Assembly: GCF_900580675.1 (NCBI RefSeq)
Contig: NZ_UTBG01000166.1
Coordinates: 1-59,016, forward strand
Length of the DNA: 59,016 nt
Origin: Pseudomonas viridiflava
GTDB lineage: Bacteria > Pseudomonadota > Gammaproteobacteria > Pseudomonadales > Pseudomonadaceae
Direction: 5' to 3'
The notes under the pieces are model-generated. The model was not told the DNA's origin. It was given only the letters and a program-made list of their open reading frames with translations, and did not search any database. Shown here one piece after another: positions 20,045-29,533 of the stretch. The translations under genes were made by a program, and so were the position numbers. Within the stretch, counting starts at the first letter, position 1; each line of letters opens with the position of its first letter.

Positions 20045-21105
20045 CAGGCGTTCCTCGCGGCGAAGTCGATACGCGGGTCCACCAGGGTGTAGCAGAGGTC
20101 GCCGATGAGTTTTATCAGCAGGCCGAACAAGGTGAAGATAAACAGCGAGCCGAATACCACCGGGTAGTCGCGGGACACGGCGGCTTCGTAGCTCATGCGG
20201 CCCAGGCCATCCAGGGAGAAGATCACTTCTATCAGCAGGGAGCCGGCGAAAAACACGCTGATAAACGCCTGGGGAATTCCCGAGATCACCAGCAACATCG
20301 CGTTGCGAAACACATGGCCGTACAGCACGCGTCGTTCGCTCAAGCCTTTGGCACGCGCGGTCACCACATATTGGCGGGTGATTTCATTGAGGAATGAGTT
20401 TTTGGTGAGGATCGTCAGGGTGGCAAACCCGCCGATCACCAGCGCACTGACCGGCAACACCAGGTGCCAAAAATAGTCGGCGATCTTGCCCACGGTGCTC
20501 AGTTCTTCGAAATTTTCCGACACCAACCCGCGTACCGGGAACCAGTTGAGCGAGGTCCCGCCAGCGAATACCACGATCAGAAACATCGCGAACAGAAACG
20601 CCGGCATGGCGTAGCCGATCACGATCGCGGTGCTGCTCCACACATCAAAACTGCTGCCATGGCGCACCGCCTTGCGAATCCCCAAGGGGATCGATACCAG
20701 GTAGGTGATCAGCGTGGCCCACAAGCCAAGCGAAATGGTGACCGGCATTTTTTCCAGGATCAGGTCGATGACCGTTGCGCCGCGAAAGAAGCTGTTACCG
20801 AAATCCAGCTGGGCATAGCTCTTGAGCATCAACCACAGGCGTTCCGGCGCGGGCTTGTCGAAGCCGTACTGTTTTTCGATGTCCTTGATCAGTTTCGGAT
20901 CGAGGCCGCGGCTGGCGCGTGAGCCACTGCTGATGCCTTCGCCGGATGAGCCGCCGACCGCGCCGCCGCCGATGCCTTGCAGGTGGGCGATGGCTTGTTC
21001 CACCGGCCCGCCGGGCGCGGCCTGGACGATCACGAAATTGACCAGCAGGATAATCACCAGCGTAGGGATGATCAGCAGCAGGCGCCGCACGATATAGGCA
21101 AACAT
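20044..21105 (-). CDS. yejB: oligopeptide ABC transporter permease YejB
   Basis: A 353-residue DppB/OppB-family permease: N-terminal membrane anchor ([20 protein letters not shown]), a Gly/Ser-rich periplasmic loop ([18 protein letters not shown]), then a core of five segments with the EAA motif [19 protein letters not shown]. It is translationally coupled to yejA upstream and yejE downstream through one-base TGATG overlaps. Confidence 0.9.
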   Translation of the reverse strand: MFAYIVRRLLLIIPTLVIILLVNFVIVQAAPGGPVEQAIAHLQGIGGGAVGGSSGEGISSGSRASRGLDPKLIKDIEKQYGFDKPAPERLWLMLKSYAQLDFGNSFFRGATVIDLILEKMPVTISLGLWATLITYLVSIPLGIRKAVRHGSSFDVWSSTAIVIGYAMPAFLFAMFLIVVFAGGTSLNWFPVRGLVSENFEELSTVGKIADYFWHLVLPVSALVIGGFATLTILTKNSFLNEITRQYVVTARAKGLSERRVLYGHVFRNAMLLVISGIPQAFISVFFAGSLLIEVIFSLDGLGRMSYEAAVSRDYPVVFGSLFIFTLFGLLIKLIGDLCYTLVDPRIDFAARNA

Positions 21106-22964
21106 CAGCGGGCACCCCCGCGTTTTTTCAACTCGGCGTTCATTTGCTCATTCGTCAGCGGCGTGGGGCTGATTTCCCACCAGGTTTCCAGGGCTTCGTC
21201 GTTTTTGGCCTCGATGGCCGGGCGACCGAAACGGTTCCACCACGCGGCGGAGGTGCCGGGCGGGTAGTAATTGGGGATCCACAGGTAATTCCATTGCAGC
21301 ACCCGGTCCAGGGCGTGTGCGTAGGTGAGCATCTGCGCCTGGGTGTCGGCTTTGACCAGGCCCTTGATCAGGGTGTCGACGGCGGGGTCCTTGAGCACCA
21401 TGTAATTGTTGGCGCCAGGATCAAACGCCGCAGCGGAGCCAAAGAAATTGTACAGCTCCATGCCCGGCGAGGTGGTGACCGGGAAGCCGGTGACGATCAT
21501 GTCGTAGTCCCGCGACATCACACGGTTGACGTACTGGGAAGAGTCGATACGACGGATGTTCAAGGTAATGCCAATCTGTGCCAGGTTGCGCTTGTAAGGC
21601 AATAGCAGCCGTTCAAGCCCGTTCTGGGCATTCAGGAACGTAAATTCCAGCGGCTCACCCTCAGCGTTCACCAGCTTGTCGCCATCCGGCTTCCAGCCTG
21701 CGGCTTCCAACAGCGCCAGGGCTTGCAGCTGCTTGTCACGGATCATGCCGCTGCCGTCAGTGACCGGCGCCTTGAATACTTGAGTGAAGACCTCATCGGG
21801 CACTTGGCCGCGCAGGGGTTCAAGAATCGCCAGTTCCTCTTTGGTCGGTAGCTGGGTGGCGGCCAAAGGGCTGTTCGAGAAGAAACTCTGTTGGCGGATG
21901 TACATATTGCGCATCATCTGCCGGTTGGCCCATTCGAAATCCCACAGCATCGCCAGGGCCTGGCGTACACGGCGGTCCTTGAACATCGGCTTTTGCACGT
22001 TGAACACATAACCCTGGGCCGGTTGCGGCATTTCCTTGGCCAGGTGCGCGCGTTGCAGGCGGCCATCGTCCAGGGCCGGGCCGTTGTAGCCGATGGAATA
22101 ACCGGTGGCAGAAAATTCACGATTGAAGTCGTAGGCGCCGCCGCGCAGCACTTGGCGGGCCACTTCGGTGTCGCCGAAGTACTCCAGGCTCAGGTGATCG
22201 AAGTTGTACAGGCCACGGCTGACCGGCAAGTCCTTGCCCCACCAGTCGGGGTCACGGGTAAAGGTGATGGTACTGCCGGAATCGATTTTGGCGACCTTGT
22301 ACGGGCCGCTGCCCAGCGGGGCTTCATAGCCGCCGCCGTTGGCGAAATCGCGGGTTTTCCACCAATGCTCGGGGAACACCGGCAGGGTGGCGATATCCAG
22401 GGGCAGGGTGCGGTTTTCATTGCTCGAAAAATCGAAACGCACCTGGCGGGGGCCTTCGACCTCGATGTGCTTGACGTCGGCGAACAAGGTGCGAAAGCGC
22501 AGGCTGCCCTGGGTCATCAGCAAGTCAAAGCTGTAGCGCACGTCTTCAGCGGTAATCGGCTTGCCGTCGGCAAAGCGCGCCTTTGGGTTGAGGTAGAAGC
22601 GCAGGGACAGCCCGTCGTCGGCGCGCTCCATCTTCTCGGCGACCAGGCCGTACACCGTGTAGGGTTCGTCCAGGGATCGCTGGGCCAGGGGGGCATACAG
22701 CCAGCCGTCGACCTGGGACACGCCGATGCCTTTGTCGATATAGGGCAACACATGGTCGAAACGCCCTATCTCCAGTGCCGAGCGCCGCAGGCTACCGCCC
22801 TTGGGGGCATTGGGGTTGGCGTAGTCAAAATGGGTAAAGCCGGCGGGGTACTTGGCAGGTTCGCCGTACACCGTCAGTGACGGCTGGGGGGCCGCGATCA
22901 CGGCGCTGCTGGCCAGCAGCAGGGCCAGGGAGGAACTGAGCAGTCTGGAAAAAGCCAATCGCAT
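21105..22964 (-). CDS. yejA: oligopeptide-binding protein YejA (family 5 solute-binding protein)
   Basis: A 619-residue periplasmic binding protein. The chosen ATG gives a signal peptide ([19 protein letters not shown], cut near AVIAA) with AAGG upstream; a longer upstream frame lacks this logic. Family 5 features include [22 protein letters not shown] and the large lobe typical of peptide binders. It starts the yejABEF operon, whose last gene is followed by the sigma-54 activator of 3-hydroxybutyrate use. Confidence 0.9.
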   Translation of the reverse strand: MRLAFSRLLSSSLALLLASSAVIAAPQPSLTVYGEPAKYPAGFTHFDYANPNAPKGGSLRRSALEIGRFDHVLPYIDKGIGVSQVDGWLYAPLAQRSLDEPYTVYGLVAEKMERADDGLSLRFYLNPKARFADGKPITAEDVRYSFDLLMTQGSLRFRTLFADVKHIEVEGPRQVRFDFSSNENRTLPLDIATLPVFPEHWWKTRDFANGGGYEAPLGSGPYKVAKIDSGSTITFTRDPDWWGKDLPVSRGLYNFDHLSLEYFGDTEVARQVLRGGAYDFNREFSATGYSIGYNGPALDDGRLQRAHLAKEMPQPAQGYVFNVQKPMFKDRRVRQALAMLWDFEWANRQMMRNMYIRQQSFFSNSPLAATQLPTKEELAILEPLRGQVPDEVFTQVFKAPVTDGSGMIRDKQLQALALLEAAGWKPDGDKLVNAEGEPLEFTFLNAQNGLERLLLPYKRNLAQIGITLNIRRIDSSQYVNRVMSRDYDMIVTGFPVTTSPGMELYNFFGSAAAFDPGANNYMVLKDPAVDTLIKGLVKADTQAQMLTYAHALDRVLQWNYLWIPNYYPPGTSAAWWNRFGRPAIEAKNDEALETWWEISPTPLTNEQMNAELKKRGGAR

Positions 22965-23041
22965 TATCAGCCTTGAATGCCGGGTAAATAGAATAGGGAT
23001 TTGTACGCTAACGGCATCAGCCTCGCCAGCCATCACATGCA

Positions 23042-23070
23042 CAACGGCCCACCAAAAAGGCGGGCCGTTG
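23042..23070. terminator. hairpin between the second ppiC gene and yejA
   Basis: CAACGGCCCACC and GGCGGGCCGTTG form a 12-bp stem with one mismatch around an AAAAA loop. On the plus strand TTTAAAA follows. It lies after the ppiC stop and before yejA on the minus strand, but in that direction no T-run follows, so it would be an atypical terminator. Confidence 0.5.
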
Positions 23071-23094
23071 TTTAAAACATCAGCGCGGACTGGA

Positions 23095-23376
23095 TCAGTC
23101 CTGGCGGCTGGTCACTTCCAGCAGGTGGTAGCCGAACTGAGTTTTCACCGGGCCTTGCACGGTGTTGATCGGGGCGCTGAATACGACGGTGTCGAATTCT
23201 TTAACCATTTGGCCTGGACCGAACGAACCCAGGCTGCCGCCGTCGCGGCTGGATGGGCAGCTGGAGTTGGCTTTGGCGATTTCTGCGAAATCAGCGCCGC
23301 CTTCGATTTGGGCCTTCAGTTCGTTGCACTTGTCTTCAGTGGAAACGAGGATGTGACGGGCGGTGGCTTTGGCCAT
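23095..23376 (-). CDS. ppiC: second PpiC-type parvulin
   Basis: A 93-residue single parvulin domain: ARHILVSTEDKCNELKAQIE, FAEIAKANSSCPSSRDGGSL, FGPGQMVKEFDTVVF and KTQFGYHLLEV. The ATG follows AAGGAG at the right distance; a much longer in-frame extension upstream overlaps the DUF1543 gene in another frame and is rejected. Cytoplasmic, no signal peptide. It differs from the parvulin near 8.5 kb in the CPSSRDGG loop, where CPSGKRGG is usual. Confidence 0.87.
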   Translation of the reverse strand: MAKATARHILVSTEDKCNELKAQIEGGADFAEIAKANSSCPSSRDGGSLGSFGPGQMVKEFDTVVFSAPINTVQGPVKTQFGYHLLEVTSRQD

Positions 23377-23464
23377 GGGGAGTAACTCCTTGAGTAAAAA
23401 GGGTGAGCGTACCGGATTCAGGCGGTTATTTCCCGGCAAAGTTCCCGCTATTTGATCGGTTGGT

Positions 23465-23959
23465 TCAAGGCAGCACGATATAGTCGTTGCGCTGCACGAT
23501 CGGCCGGTGCGGCGCCTGCACAAGGTGCAGGTAGCGTCCATCCACCAGGTCGATGGGCAGGCAGTCGTCGATGTCCAGCACGCCATCGGTATGGGCCTGG
23601 GCCCAGTGGCGCAGCATCTGTTGCTTGCCCTTGGTTGTCGCCTCGCGTTTGTCGCGCGCGACCACCAGCAGGTAGTGATGAGCCTCGCCAAAGCTGTTGG
23701 CCTCATAACCGCCCAGGTTGATGAAATACAGGTGATGCGCGCCGGCCTGGGGGGCCAGGTGGCTGAGTTCGACTTTCCAGCCGTCCACGCCATCCACCGC
23801 CATCCACGAATCGATGTGCACGCCCTTGGGGCTGCCGAACCAACCCTCGCGCAATTGCGGGTAAGTGGCCTCCAGCGTATCCGCCGCCGCGAACACCACA
23901 TCATGCACTTCAATTTTTGCCCTGGGGTGCTTGCCCCCGAGCATTACGACAAACAGCAT
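23465..23959 (-). CDS. DUF1543 family protein
   Basis: 164 residues, no signal peptide or membrane segment. The N-terminal MLFVVMLGGKHPRAKIEVHD and the internal HHLYFINLGGYEANSFGEAHHY stretch are typical of DUF1543 proteins, whose function is unknown. The His-rich ends of these motifs might bind metal or nucleotide, but that is a guess. It lies alone, 88 bases upstream of the second ppiC on the same strand and divergent from the aldo/keto reductase. Confidence 0.75.
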   Translation of the reverse strand: MLFVVMLGGKHPRAKIEVHDVVFAAADTLEATYPQLREGWFGSPKGVHIDSWMAVDGVDGWKVELSHLAPQAGAHHLYFINLGGYEANSFGEAHHYLLVVARDKREATTKGKQQMLRHWAQAHTDGVLDIDDCLPIDLVDGRYLHLVQAPHRPIVQRNDYIVLP

Positions 23960-24065
23960 TACAGGTCCTTCCTGGCGACTTCGCAGGTGCCAACCATACT
24001 TCGATTGAACCCTTTTGTCCGGTCAATGCCACACTGTTAATCCGCGAACTCATCAGGAGGTTGTC

Positions 24066-24887
24066 ATGCGTACTATCGATCTGGCCGGCGTTCCCGTCCC
24101 TGTCATCGGCCAGGGAACCTGGCGCATGGGCGAAAACCCGGACCAGCACCGCGCCGAAGTCGCGGCCTTGCAGTTGGGGATCGACGAGGGCATGACCCTG
24201 ATCGATACCGCCGAAATGTACGGCGAGGGCGGCGCCGAAACAGTGGTCGGCGAAGCCATCCGCGGCAGGCGCGACCAAGTGTTCCTCGTGAGCAAGGTCT
24301 ACCCGCACAACGCCAGCCAGAAAAGCGTGCCCCGCGCCTGTGAAGCCAGCCTGCAGCGCCTGGGCACCGACTACATTGATTTATACCTGCTGCACTGGCG
24401 CGGCCAGTATCCCCTTGAAGAAACCGTCGAGGCCTTCGAACGCCTGCGCGAGGCGGGCAAGATCGGCCGTTGGGGCGTCTCCAATTTCGATGTGGCCGAC
24501 CTGCAGGAACTTGCCTCACCAAACTGCGCCACTAACCAGGTGCTCTACAACATCGAAGAGCGCGGTATCGAATTCGACCTGCTGCCGTGGTGGCAACAAC
24601 ACCATTTGCCATTAATGGCGTACTGCCCGATTGCCCAAGGCGGGGAGCTGCTCTCCAGCCCCACCCTCAAACAGATCGCGCGTCGTCACGAGGTCACACC
24701 CGCCCAGGTTTCCCTGGCCTGGGTGTTGCGCCAGGACGGTGTGATCGCCATTCCCAAGGCGGTCACCCCCGAGCACGTGCGGCTCAACGCTGCTGCTTCC
24801 AAGCTGGTGCTGGACGAGCACGATCTGGACGCCATTGACCGTGTATTCGGCGCGCCCAAGCGCAAGCACCCGCTGGCGATGGTGTAA
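24066..24887 (+). CDS. aldo/keto reductase
   Basis: 273 residues with CAGGAGG before the ATG. It is an NADPH-type AKR barrel of the short bacterial kind. The catalytic set is visible: Asp in DTAEMYGEG with the Tyr four residues on, Lys in FLVSKVYPH and His in YLLHWRG. The C-terminal cofactor region reads IAIPKAVTPEHVRLNAAA. It would reduce small aldehydes or ketones; the substrate is unknown. Monocistronic, convergent with hcp across a strong hairpin. Confidence 0.87.
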   Translation: MRTIDLAGVPVPVIGQGTWRMGENPDQHRAEVAALQLGIDEGMTLIDTAEMYGEGGAETVVGEAIRGRRDQVFLVSKVYPHNASQKSVPRACEASLQRLGTDYIDLYLLHWRGQYPLEETVEAFERLREAGKIGRWGVSNFDVADLQELASPNCATNQVLYNIEERGIEFDLLPWWQQHHLPLMAYCPIAQGGELLSSPTLKQIARRHEVTPAQVSLAWVLRQDGVIAIPKAVTPEHVRLNAAASKLVLDEHDLDAIDRVFGAPKRKHPLAMV

Positions 24888-24894
24888 CCGGTCG

Positions 24895-24930
24895 GCGAAA
24901 ACGACGGCCGTCCGTGGCCGCCGTTTTCGC
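24895..24930. terminator. bidirectional terminator between aldo/keto reductase and hcp
   Basis: GCGAAAACGACGGC pairs with GCCGCCGTTTTCGC (one mismatch), extended inward by GCC/GGC around a short loop. The A-rich and T-rich ends of the stem let it act in both directions between two convergent genes. Confidence 0.7.
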
Positions 24931-24940
24931 ACGGGCCGGG

Positions 24941-25456
24941 TTAGCCTGCTACGGGGCTGCGCCAGTCATCCGAGCCGGAAGTGCCTGACACTTCATGCGT
25001 CCACACAATCTTGCGATAGGTGAAATGCACATCTTCCAGGTGAGTGAAGTGGGCATTGGACGGGTCCTGACAATTGGGCATGCGTGACTGGATATCCACG
25101 ATGGTTGCGCCCTCCAGTTCAATGGTGAAGTAGTGCTCCTGGGTCCCGGCCGACGAAGTACGCAGCCATTCCAATCGGCATTTGACCTCCTCGCCGCTGG
25201 TCAGCGCACTGAACAGCAATGGCGATGATTTATCGAAAACCTTGGTGATCATCAACGGCTTGTGGACCCTCTGGCCGGTTGGCTGACCCGACTGCGGATC
25301 GCGAGGAATGATCACCTGATGAGAGAAGGCCTGGACCAGGATCTGGTCCTCATGGCCTTCTTGATAAATGTTGCCTACCGAGTCCTGAGTAAACGTGCCT
25401 GCCGTGATCAAACCCTGTTTGACGCCGGTGATAGAAAGATAGGCGGGTGTTGGCAT
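24941..25456 (-). CDS. hcp: Hcp family type VI secretion tube protein
   Basis: 171 residues, the normal Hcp length. The start MPTPAYLSITGVKQG follows AAGGAA; a longer upstream frame is rejected. Hcp features include ITAGTFTQDSVGNIYQEGHE, VHKPLMITKVFDKSSPLL and the C-terminal FTHLEDVHFTYRKIVWTHEV. Hcp forms stacked hexamers that make the inner tube of the T6SS tail and is itself exported. Here the gene is divergent from tssA, so it has its own promoter. It can be expressed at a different level from the structural operon. Confidence 0.9.
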   Translation of the reverse strand: MPTPAYLSITGVKQGLITAGTFTQDSVGNIYQEGHEDQILVQAFSHQVIIPRDPQSGQPTGQRVHKPLMITKVFDKSSPLLFSALTSGEEVKCRLEWLRTSSAGTQEHYFTIELEGATIVDIQSRMPNCQDPSNAHFTHLEDVHFTYRKIVWTHEVSGTSGSDDWRSPVAG

Positions 25457-25525
25457 GATTGGTTTCCTTGCCTGATTGATGAGGTAGTTCCAGCCGGAAG
25501 TAAACTGGCTGGGCAAACCCCTATA

Positions 25526-25540
25526 ACAAGAAGCGTGCCG
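25526..25540 (-). promoter_or_regulatory. weak candidate sigma-54 promoter for hcp
   Basis: The minus strand reads CGGCACGCTTCTTGT, matching the -24 block except for its first base, but the -12 GC is GT. The spacing to the hcp ATG (about 58 bases from the expected start) is good. It is plausible mainly because a sigma-54 activator is encoded in this cluster. Confidence 0.35.
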
Positions 25541-25638
25541 GAAACTGGCAGGCCCAATAAAACCAATGGGATTGGGCTGTAACGAGTTAGTTTCCAACAT
25601 AAATGGATGAGCGTTAAGGGGTTATTAGCGAAATTGTT

Positions 25639-25654
25639 TGCGCATGGGTGCGCA
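25639..25654. promoter_or_regulatory. TGCGCA palindrome pair 1 (possible activator site)
   Basis: TGCGCATGGGTGCGCA: two self-palindromic hexamers ten bases apart, making a dyad. It lies about 100 bases upstream of the candidate hcp promoter. Confidence 0.4.
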
Positions 25655-25678
25655 CTTAGTTGCTCATTAGCATTGTTC

Positions 25679-25693
25679 TGGCACTGTCAGGGC
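25679..25693 (+). promoter_or_regulatory. weak candidate sigma-54 promoter for tssA
   Basis: TGGCACTGTCAGGGC keeps TGGCAC and the GC at the right spacing, but GG replaces TT of the -12 block. It implies a long leader (about 230 bases) before tssA, which lowers confidence. Confidence 0.3.
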
Positions 25694-25728
25694 TGGCGGG
25701 ATGATTAAGTTCGCCGAGGGTATTTAGC

Positions 25729-25746
25729 TGCGCAAAATGCTGCGCA
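25729..25746. promoter_or_regulatory. TGCGCA palindrome pair 2 (possible activator site)
   Basis: TGCGCAAAATGCTGCGCA: two TGCGCA hexamers twelve bases apart. The repeat of the hexamer arrangement 90 bases from pair 1 suggests a binding site rather than chance. Confidence 0.4.
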
Positions 25747-25933
25747 TGTGGCGATTTCCAGCGCTTGTAGGAAGTTTCTTAAGTTTGCTTCCGTTGCTTG
25801 CTGAATGTTTTATGTATGGCTAAGGTTTGCGAACTTCGTGGGAAGTAGATCGAAGTTTAGATAGCGCTCTGGTATGAAATATAGTTGTGCCCAGTGTGCC
25901 TTTTCTGCCTTGTGTAGTTATGCGCGGTGCCAA

Positions 25934-27487
25934 ATGTCTTATTCAGACAAGCTGTATGATTATTATCTTGAACTTGCACGTTTTCCCTGCTCGCAAACGA
26001 GTTTTGCCGGCAGCGATATGCGCTTTTCAAGCGAATATGAATTGTTGGAATCCGAGCTCGGCAAAGCGCAATCAATACACGGCACCGGTCAGCCCGACTG
26101 GCATAAAGTCCTGGAAGTCAGCGAGTCGGTCTTGCGCCAGCAATCGAAAGATCTGCGTGTAGCGGTCTGGTTGACCTGGGCGTTGCATCAGCGTGAGTCC
26201 TTTCCCGGTCTGCTGGCTGGCCTGGGGTTATTACGCTATCTCTGCGAGGAGCATTGGACGTCGGTCTACCCCGAAAAAAACCGCACCCGTGGCGCGGCCT
26301 TGAGTTGGTTGGTTTCGCGCCTTGAACCCCTTTTTACACATAACCTGTCGCTACAGAACCAGATACCGCTCTTCCAATCGTTGCTTGAACACTTGGCGCG
26401 TCTCGATGAATTGTGGGCCAGGCACCTGGTGGATGACGCGCCCATGTTGCTGTCGACTCGCAGGCAATTGGCGGGGCGATTGGAGCACGTTGCGCAGGGC
26501 GATCCTGCGGCCTCGGCAGTGGGCGGAGTAATTGCCCAGGTAAAGCAGGTTGCTACCCAGCTACTCAAGCCTGAGCCAGTGGTAGATAACGAAAAAGACG
26601 CCCACAAATTATTGCGCGCCTTACAGGAGCAGGCCCGGCCCCTGTGCGCCTGGTGGCTACGCCAGAATGCCACCGATCTGCGTGCGCTGCGCCTGAACCG
26701 GACACTGGCATGGCTGGCCCTCGTCAGCTATCCGGACGCTGACAACGAGCGGGTCACTGCCTTGCGCGGGCCGGTAAACGACAAGCTGAAGCGTTACCAG
26801 GAGCGCTTTGCCCAGGGCCATTACGCCGACTTGCTGCTTGAACTCGAGGCCAGTCTTGCCGGTGCGCTGTTCTGGTTCGTCGGGCTGTACAAAGTCTGGC
26901 AATGCCTGGAGGCCCTGCAGGCTGACTTGGCCATGACCGAGCTTGAAGTGAGCGTAGCCCTACTGCTGCAACGCTTGCCCAACCTGCCCGAGTTTCGTTT
27001 TTACGACGGTGTCCCGTTTGCCGACGCCAACACTCGCGACTGGATGACGCACCAGGTTGCCCGTCACTTGCACAGGCCCGAGTCGCCGATGGCAGTGGTT
27101 GACGCCGATACACAGCCTTGGGCGATCGCCTTGCAGGACGCAGAGGCCCGGCTGCGAAAGGACGGACTCAAGGCGGCCATGCATGCGCTCACTCAGGGCA
27201 TGCACGCCGCTCGCAGCGATCGTGCGCGTTTTTATTGGCGACTCGCCCAGGCGCAGCTGTGTGTGCAGGCGGGCAAATATGACCTGGCGAAGATCCAGCT
27301 CGAACAGCTTGACCACGAGCTGCAACGTTCGGGGCTGGAGCGTTGGGAGCCGGAGCTGGCGCTCCAGGTGAACCAGTTGCTGCATCGCTGCTGCGACTTG
27401 TTGCCCCAAAACCACGCCGTGCGCGAGCGCAAGGAAGAGACCCATCGCAGGTTGTGCCTCTTCGATCTTGAAGCGGTACTTGAATAG
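25934..27487 (+). CDS. tssA: type VI secretion protein TssA
   Basis: 517 residues. The N-terminal ImpA-type domain is clear (QPDWHKVLEVSESVLRQQSK, then LTWALHQRESFPGLLAGLG and LCEEHWTSVYP), and the C-terminal part is the VasJ-like helical repeat region (RARFYWRLAQAQLCVQAGK). TssA primes baseplate and tail assembly and can cap the growing sheath. The internal ATG starting MSYSDKLYDYYLEL is preferred; a start 20 codons earlier would add a Cys-rich, unlikely leader. The Shine-Dalgarno is poor. It is the first gene of the long T6SS operon, with 32 bases to tssB. Confidence 0.87.
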   Translation: MSYSDKLYDYYLELARFPCSQTSFAGSDMRFSSEYELLESELGKAQSIHGTGQPDWHKVLEVSESVLRQQSKDLRVAVWLTWALHQRESFPGLLAGLGLLRYLCEEHWTSVYPEKNRTRGAALSWLVSRLEPLFTHNLSLQNQIPLFQSLLEHLARLDELWARHLVDDAPMLLSTRRQLAGRLEHVAQGDPAASAVGGVIAQVKQVATQLLKPEPVVDNEKDAHKLLRALQEQARPLCAWWLRQNATDLRALRLNRTLAWLALVSYPDADNERVTALRGPVNDKLKRYQERFAQGHYADLLLELEASLAGALFWFVGLYKVWQCLEALQADLAMTELEVSVALLLQRLPNLPEFRFYDGVPFADANTRDWMTHQVARHLHRPESPMAVVDADTQPWAIALQDAEARLRKDGLKAAMHALTQGMHAARSDRARFYWRLAQAQLCVQAGKYDLAKIQLEQLDHELQRSGLERWEPELALQVNQLLHRCCDLLPQNHAVRERKEETHRRLCLFDLEAVLE

Positions 27488-27519
27488 GCATTTGAGCCAC
27501 CCGAATAAGGAGACACACC

Positions 27520-28017
27520 ATGGCCAAAGACGGTTCGGTAGCACCCAAGGAACGCGTCAACATTACCTTCAAACCCGCCATTGGCGGGGTACAGGAGGAA
27601 GTCGAACTGCCGTTGAAACTATTGGTACTGGGCGATTTCACCCAGCGCGAGGATGTCCGCAAGCTTGAGGATCGCAAGCCCATTGCCCTCGACAAGAACA
27701 CATTGGATGACGTGCTGGCCAAGCAGGCACTGAGCCTGACGCTGAACGTTCCTAACCGCCTCCAGGAAGACGCTGAGGTTGAGGAGTTGGCCATTCAGGT
27801 GCGCATCAACTCCATGAAGGATTTCAACCCTGCGAACCTGGTTGAGCAGATTCCCGAGCTGCAAAAGCTGATGGCGCTGCGTGAGGCGCTCATGGCGCTC
27901 AAAGGGCCGCTGGGTAATACGCCAAGCTTTCGCAAAGCCATCGAGCAAGCGTTGGCGGATGACGAGTCCCGCGCTCGCGTATTGGCCGAGCTGGGGCTGA
28001 ACAGCCACACCGCCTGA
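27520..28017 (+). CDS. tssB: type VI secretion sheath protein TssB
   Basis: 165 residues, the usual TssB/VipA length, with AAGGAG before the ATG. Typical features are MAKDGSVAPKERVNITFKP, ELPLKLLVLGDFT and FNPANLVEQIPELQKLMALR. TssB forms the contractile sheath with TssC, encoded 26 bases downstream. The sheath is recycled by ClpV, also in this cluster. Confidence 0.93.
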   Translation: MAKDGSVAPKERVNITFKPAIGGVQEEVELPLKLLVLGDFTQREDVRKLEDRKPIALDKNTLDDVLAKQALSLTLNVPNRLQEDAEVEELAIQVRINSMKDFNPANLVEQIPELQKLMALREALMALKGPLGNTPSFRKAIEQALADDESRARVLAELGLNSHTA

Positions 28018-28043
28018 CATTTCAGTAAAAGGACACTGGCACC

Positions 28044-29519
28044 ATGACCACGCAACGCAACTCGCTGCCGGCACAACCTGCCGACGAATACAGCATTCTC
28101 GACAACATCATCGCCCAAACCTTACTCAGTGCGGACGACGAGGCATATGGCATTGCCAAACGGGGTGTCTCGGCATTTATCGAAGAACTGATCAAGCCGC
28201 AGAACAGCGGGGAGCCCGTCAAGAAGCGGCTGGTCGACCGAATGATTGCCGAGATCGACACCAAGCTCAGCCTGCAAGTGGATGAGATTTTGCATCACCC
28301 GGACTTCCAGGCATTGGAAGCTTCCTGGAAAGGCTTGCAGATGCTGGTCGATCGCACCAATTTCCGCGAAAACATCAAGATCGAGCTGCTGAACGTCTCC
28401 CGGCAAGATCTGCTGGATGACTTCGAAGACTCACCGGAAGTCACGCAGTCCGGGCTGTACAAACATATCTACAGCGCTGAATACGGTCAGTTCGGCGGCC
28501 AGCCTGTGGGCGCGATTATCGCCAACTACTTTCTTTCCCCCAGCGCGCCGGATGTGAAGTTGATGCAATACGCCTCGAGCGTGGCCTGCATGGCCCATGC
28601 GCCTTTTATTGCGGCAGCGGGGCCGGGTTTCTTTGGGTTGGAGAGCTTTACCGGCCTGCCTGACCTCAAGGATCTGAGTGACCATTTCGAAGGCCCGCAG
28701 TTTGCCAAATGGCAAAGCTTTCGGCAGAGCGAAGACGCGCGCTACATCGGCCTGACGGTTCCGCGTTTTCTGCTGCGCACGCCCTATGACCCGCTGGAGT
28801 GTCCGGTCAAGACTTTTGCCTATCAGGAAAACGTGGTCAACAGCCACGAACACTACCTGTGGGGCAATACCGCCTACGCCTTTGCTACGCGCTTGACCGA
28901 CAGCTTCGCGCGTTATCGTTGGTGCCCCAATATCATCGGACCCCAGAGTGGCGGGGCGGTGGAAGACTTGCCGTTGCATCACTTTCACAGCATGGGTGAA
29001 ATCGAAACCAAAATCCCAACCGAAGTGTTGGTTTCCGATCGCCGTGAATATGAACTCGCACAAGAGGGCTTCATTGCCTTGACGATGCGCAAGGGCAGTG
29101 ACAACGCGGCGTTCTTTTCTGCCAGTTCGGTGCAGAAGCCCAAACATTTCGGTATCAGCGCCGAGGGCAAGGAAGCCGAGTTGAATTATCGCCTGGGTAC
29201 CCAGTTGCCTTACATGATGGTGGTCAATCGTCTGGCCCATTACCTCAAGGTATTGCAGCGTGAGCAATTGGGTTCCTGGAAGGAGCGTACCGACCTGGAG
29301 CTGGAGCTCAACAAATGGATTCGCCAGTACGTCGCCGACCAGGAGAACCCCAGTGCCGAAGTGCGCGGGCGACGTCCGTTGCGGGCAGCACGTATCGTTG
29401 TCAGTGACGTCGAGGGCGAACCGGGCTGGTATCGCGTAAACCTCAGTGTGCGACCGCACTTCAAGTACATGGGGGCCGATTTCACCCTGTCCCTCGTTGG
29501 CAAGCTTGATAAAGAATGA
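28044..29519 (+). CDS. tssC: type VI secretion sheath protein TssC
   Basis: 491 residues, the large sheath subunit (VipB/EvpB family). Clear family segments include WKGLQMLVDRTNFRENIKIE, FGGQPVGAIIANY, ENVVNSHEHYLWGNTAYAFA and the C-terminal HFKYMGADFTLSLVGKLDK. The N-terminal helix region that inserts into ClpV is present in sequence (LDNIIAQTLLSADDEAYGIA). It should interlock with TssB into the cytoplasmic contractile sheath. The stop overlaps a possible tssE start. Confidence 0.93.
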   Translation: MTTQRNSLPAQPADEYSILDNIIAQTLLSADDEAYGIAKRGVSAFIEELIKPQNSGEPVKKRLVDRMIAEIDTKLSLQVDEILHHPDFQALEASWKGLQMLVDRTNFRENIKIELLNVSRQDLLDDFEDSPEVTQSGLYKHIYSAEYGQFGGQPVGAIIANYFLSPSAPDVKLMQYASSVACMAHAPFIAAAGPGFFGLESFTGLPDLKDLSDHFEGPQFAKWQSFRQSEDARYIGLTVPRFLLRTPYDPLECPVKTFAYQENVVNSHEHYLWGNTAYAFATRLTDSFARYRWCPNIIGPQSGGAVEDLPLHHFHSMGEIETKIPTEVLVSDRREYELAQEGFIALTMRKGSDNAAFFSASSVQKPKHFGISAEGKEAELNYRLGTQLPYMMVVNRLAHYLKVLQREQLGSWKERTDLELELNKWIRQYVADQENPSAEVRGRRPLRAARIVVSDVEGEPGWYRVNLSVRPHFKYMGADFTLSLVGKLDKE

Positions 29520-29533
29520 GCAGAGGTCAGGGC

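Larger units (their letters stand above)
25457..25933. other. hcp-tssA divergent control region
   Basis: 477 bases without a gene, more AT-rich than the flanks. It holds two pairs of TGCGCA palindromes and candidate sigma-54 promoters for both directions (listed separately). No small reading frame with a convincing ribosome binding site was found. Confidence 0.7.

Noticed and set aside
23042..23070. Strong intrinsic terminator for the second ppiC
   Set aside because: The stem is good, but in the ppiC direction no T-run follows, so it was listed only as a hairpin with modest confidence.
23377..23913. Long N-terminal extension of the second parvulin
   Set aside because: The extension is Arg/Cys-rich, overlaps the DUF1543 gene in another frame, and an internal ATG has AAGGAG and gives the standard 93-residue parvulin.
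25817..25830. TGGC...TTTGC upstream of tssA as a sigma-54 promoter
   Set aside because: The GG and GC blocks are one base too close, and sigma-54 promoters are strict about this spacing.
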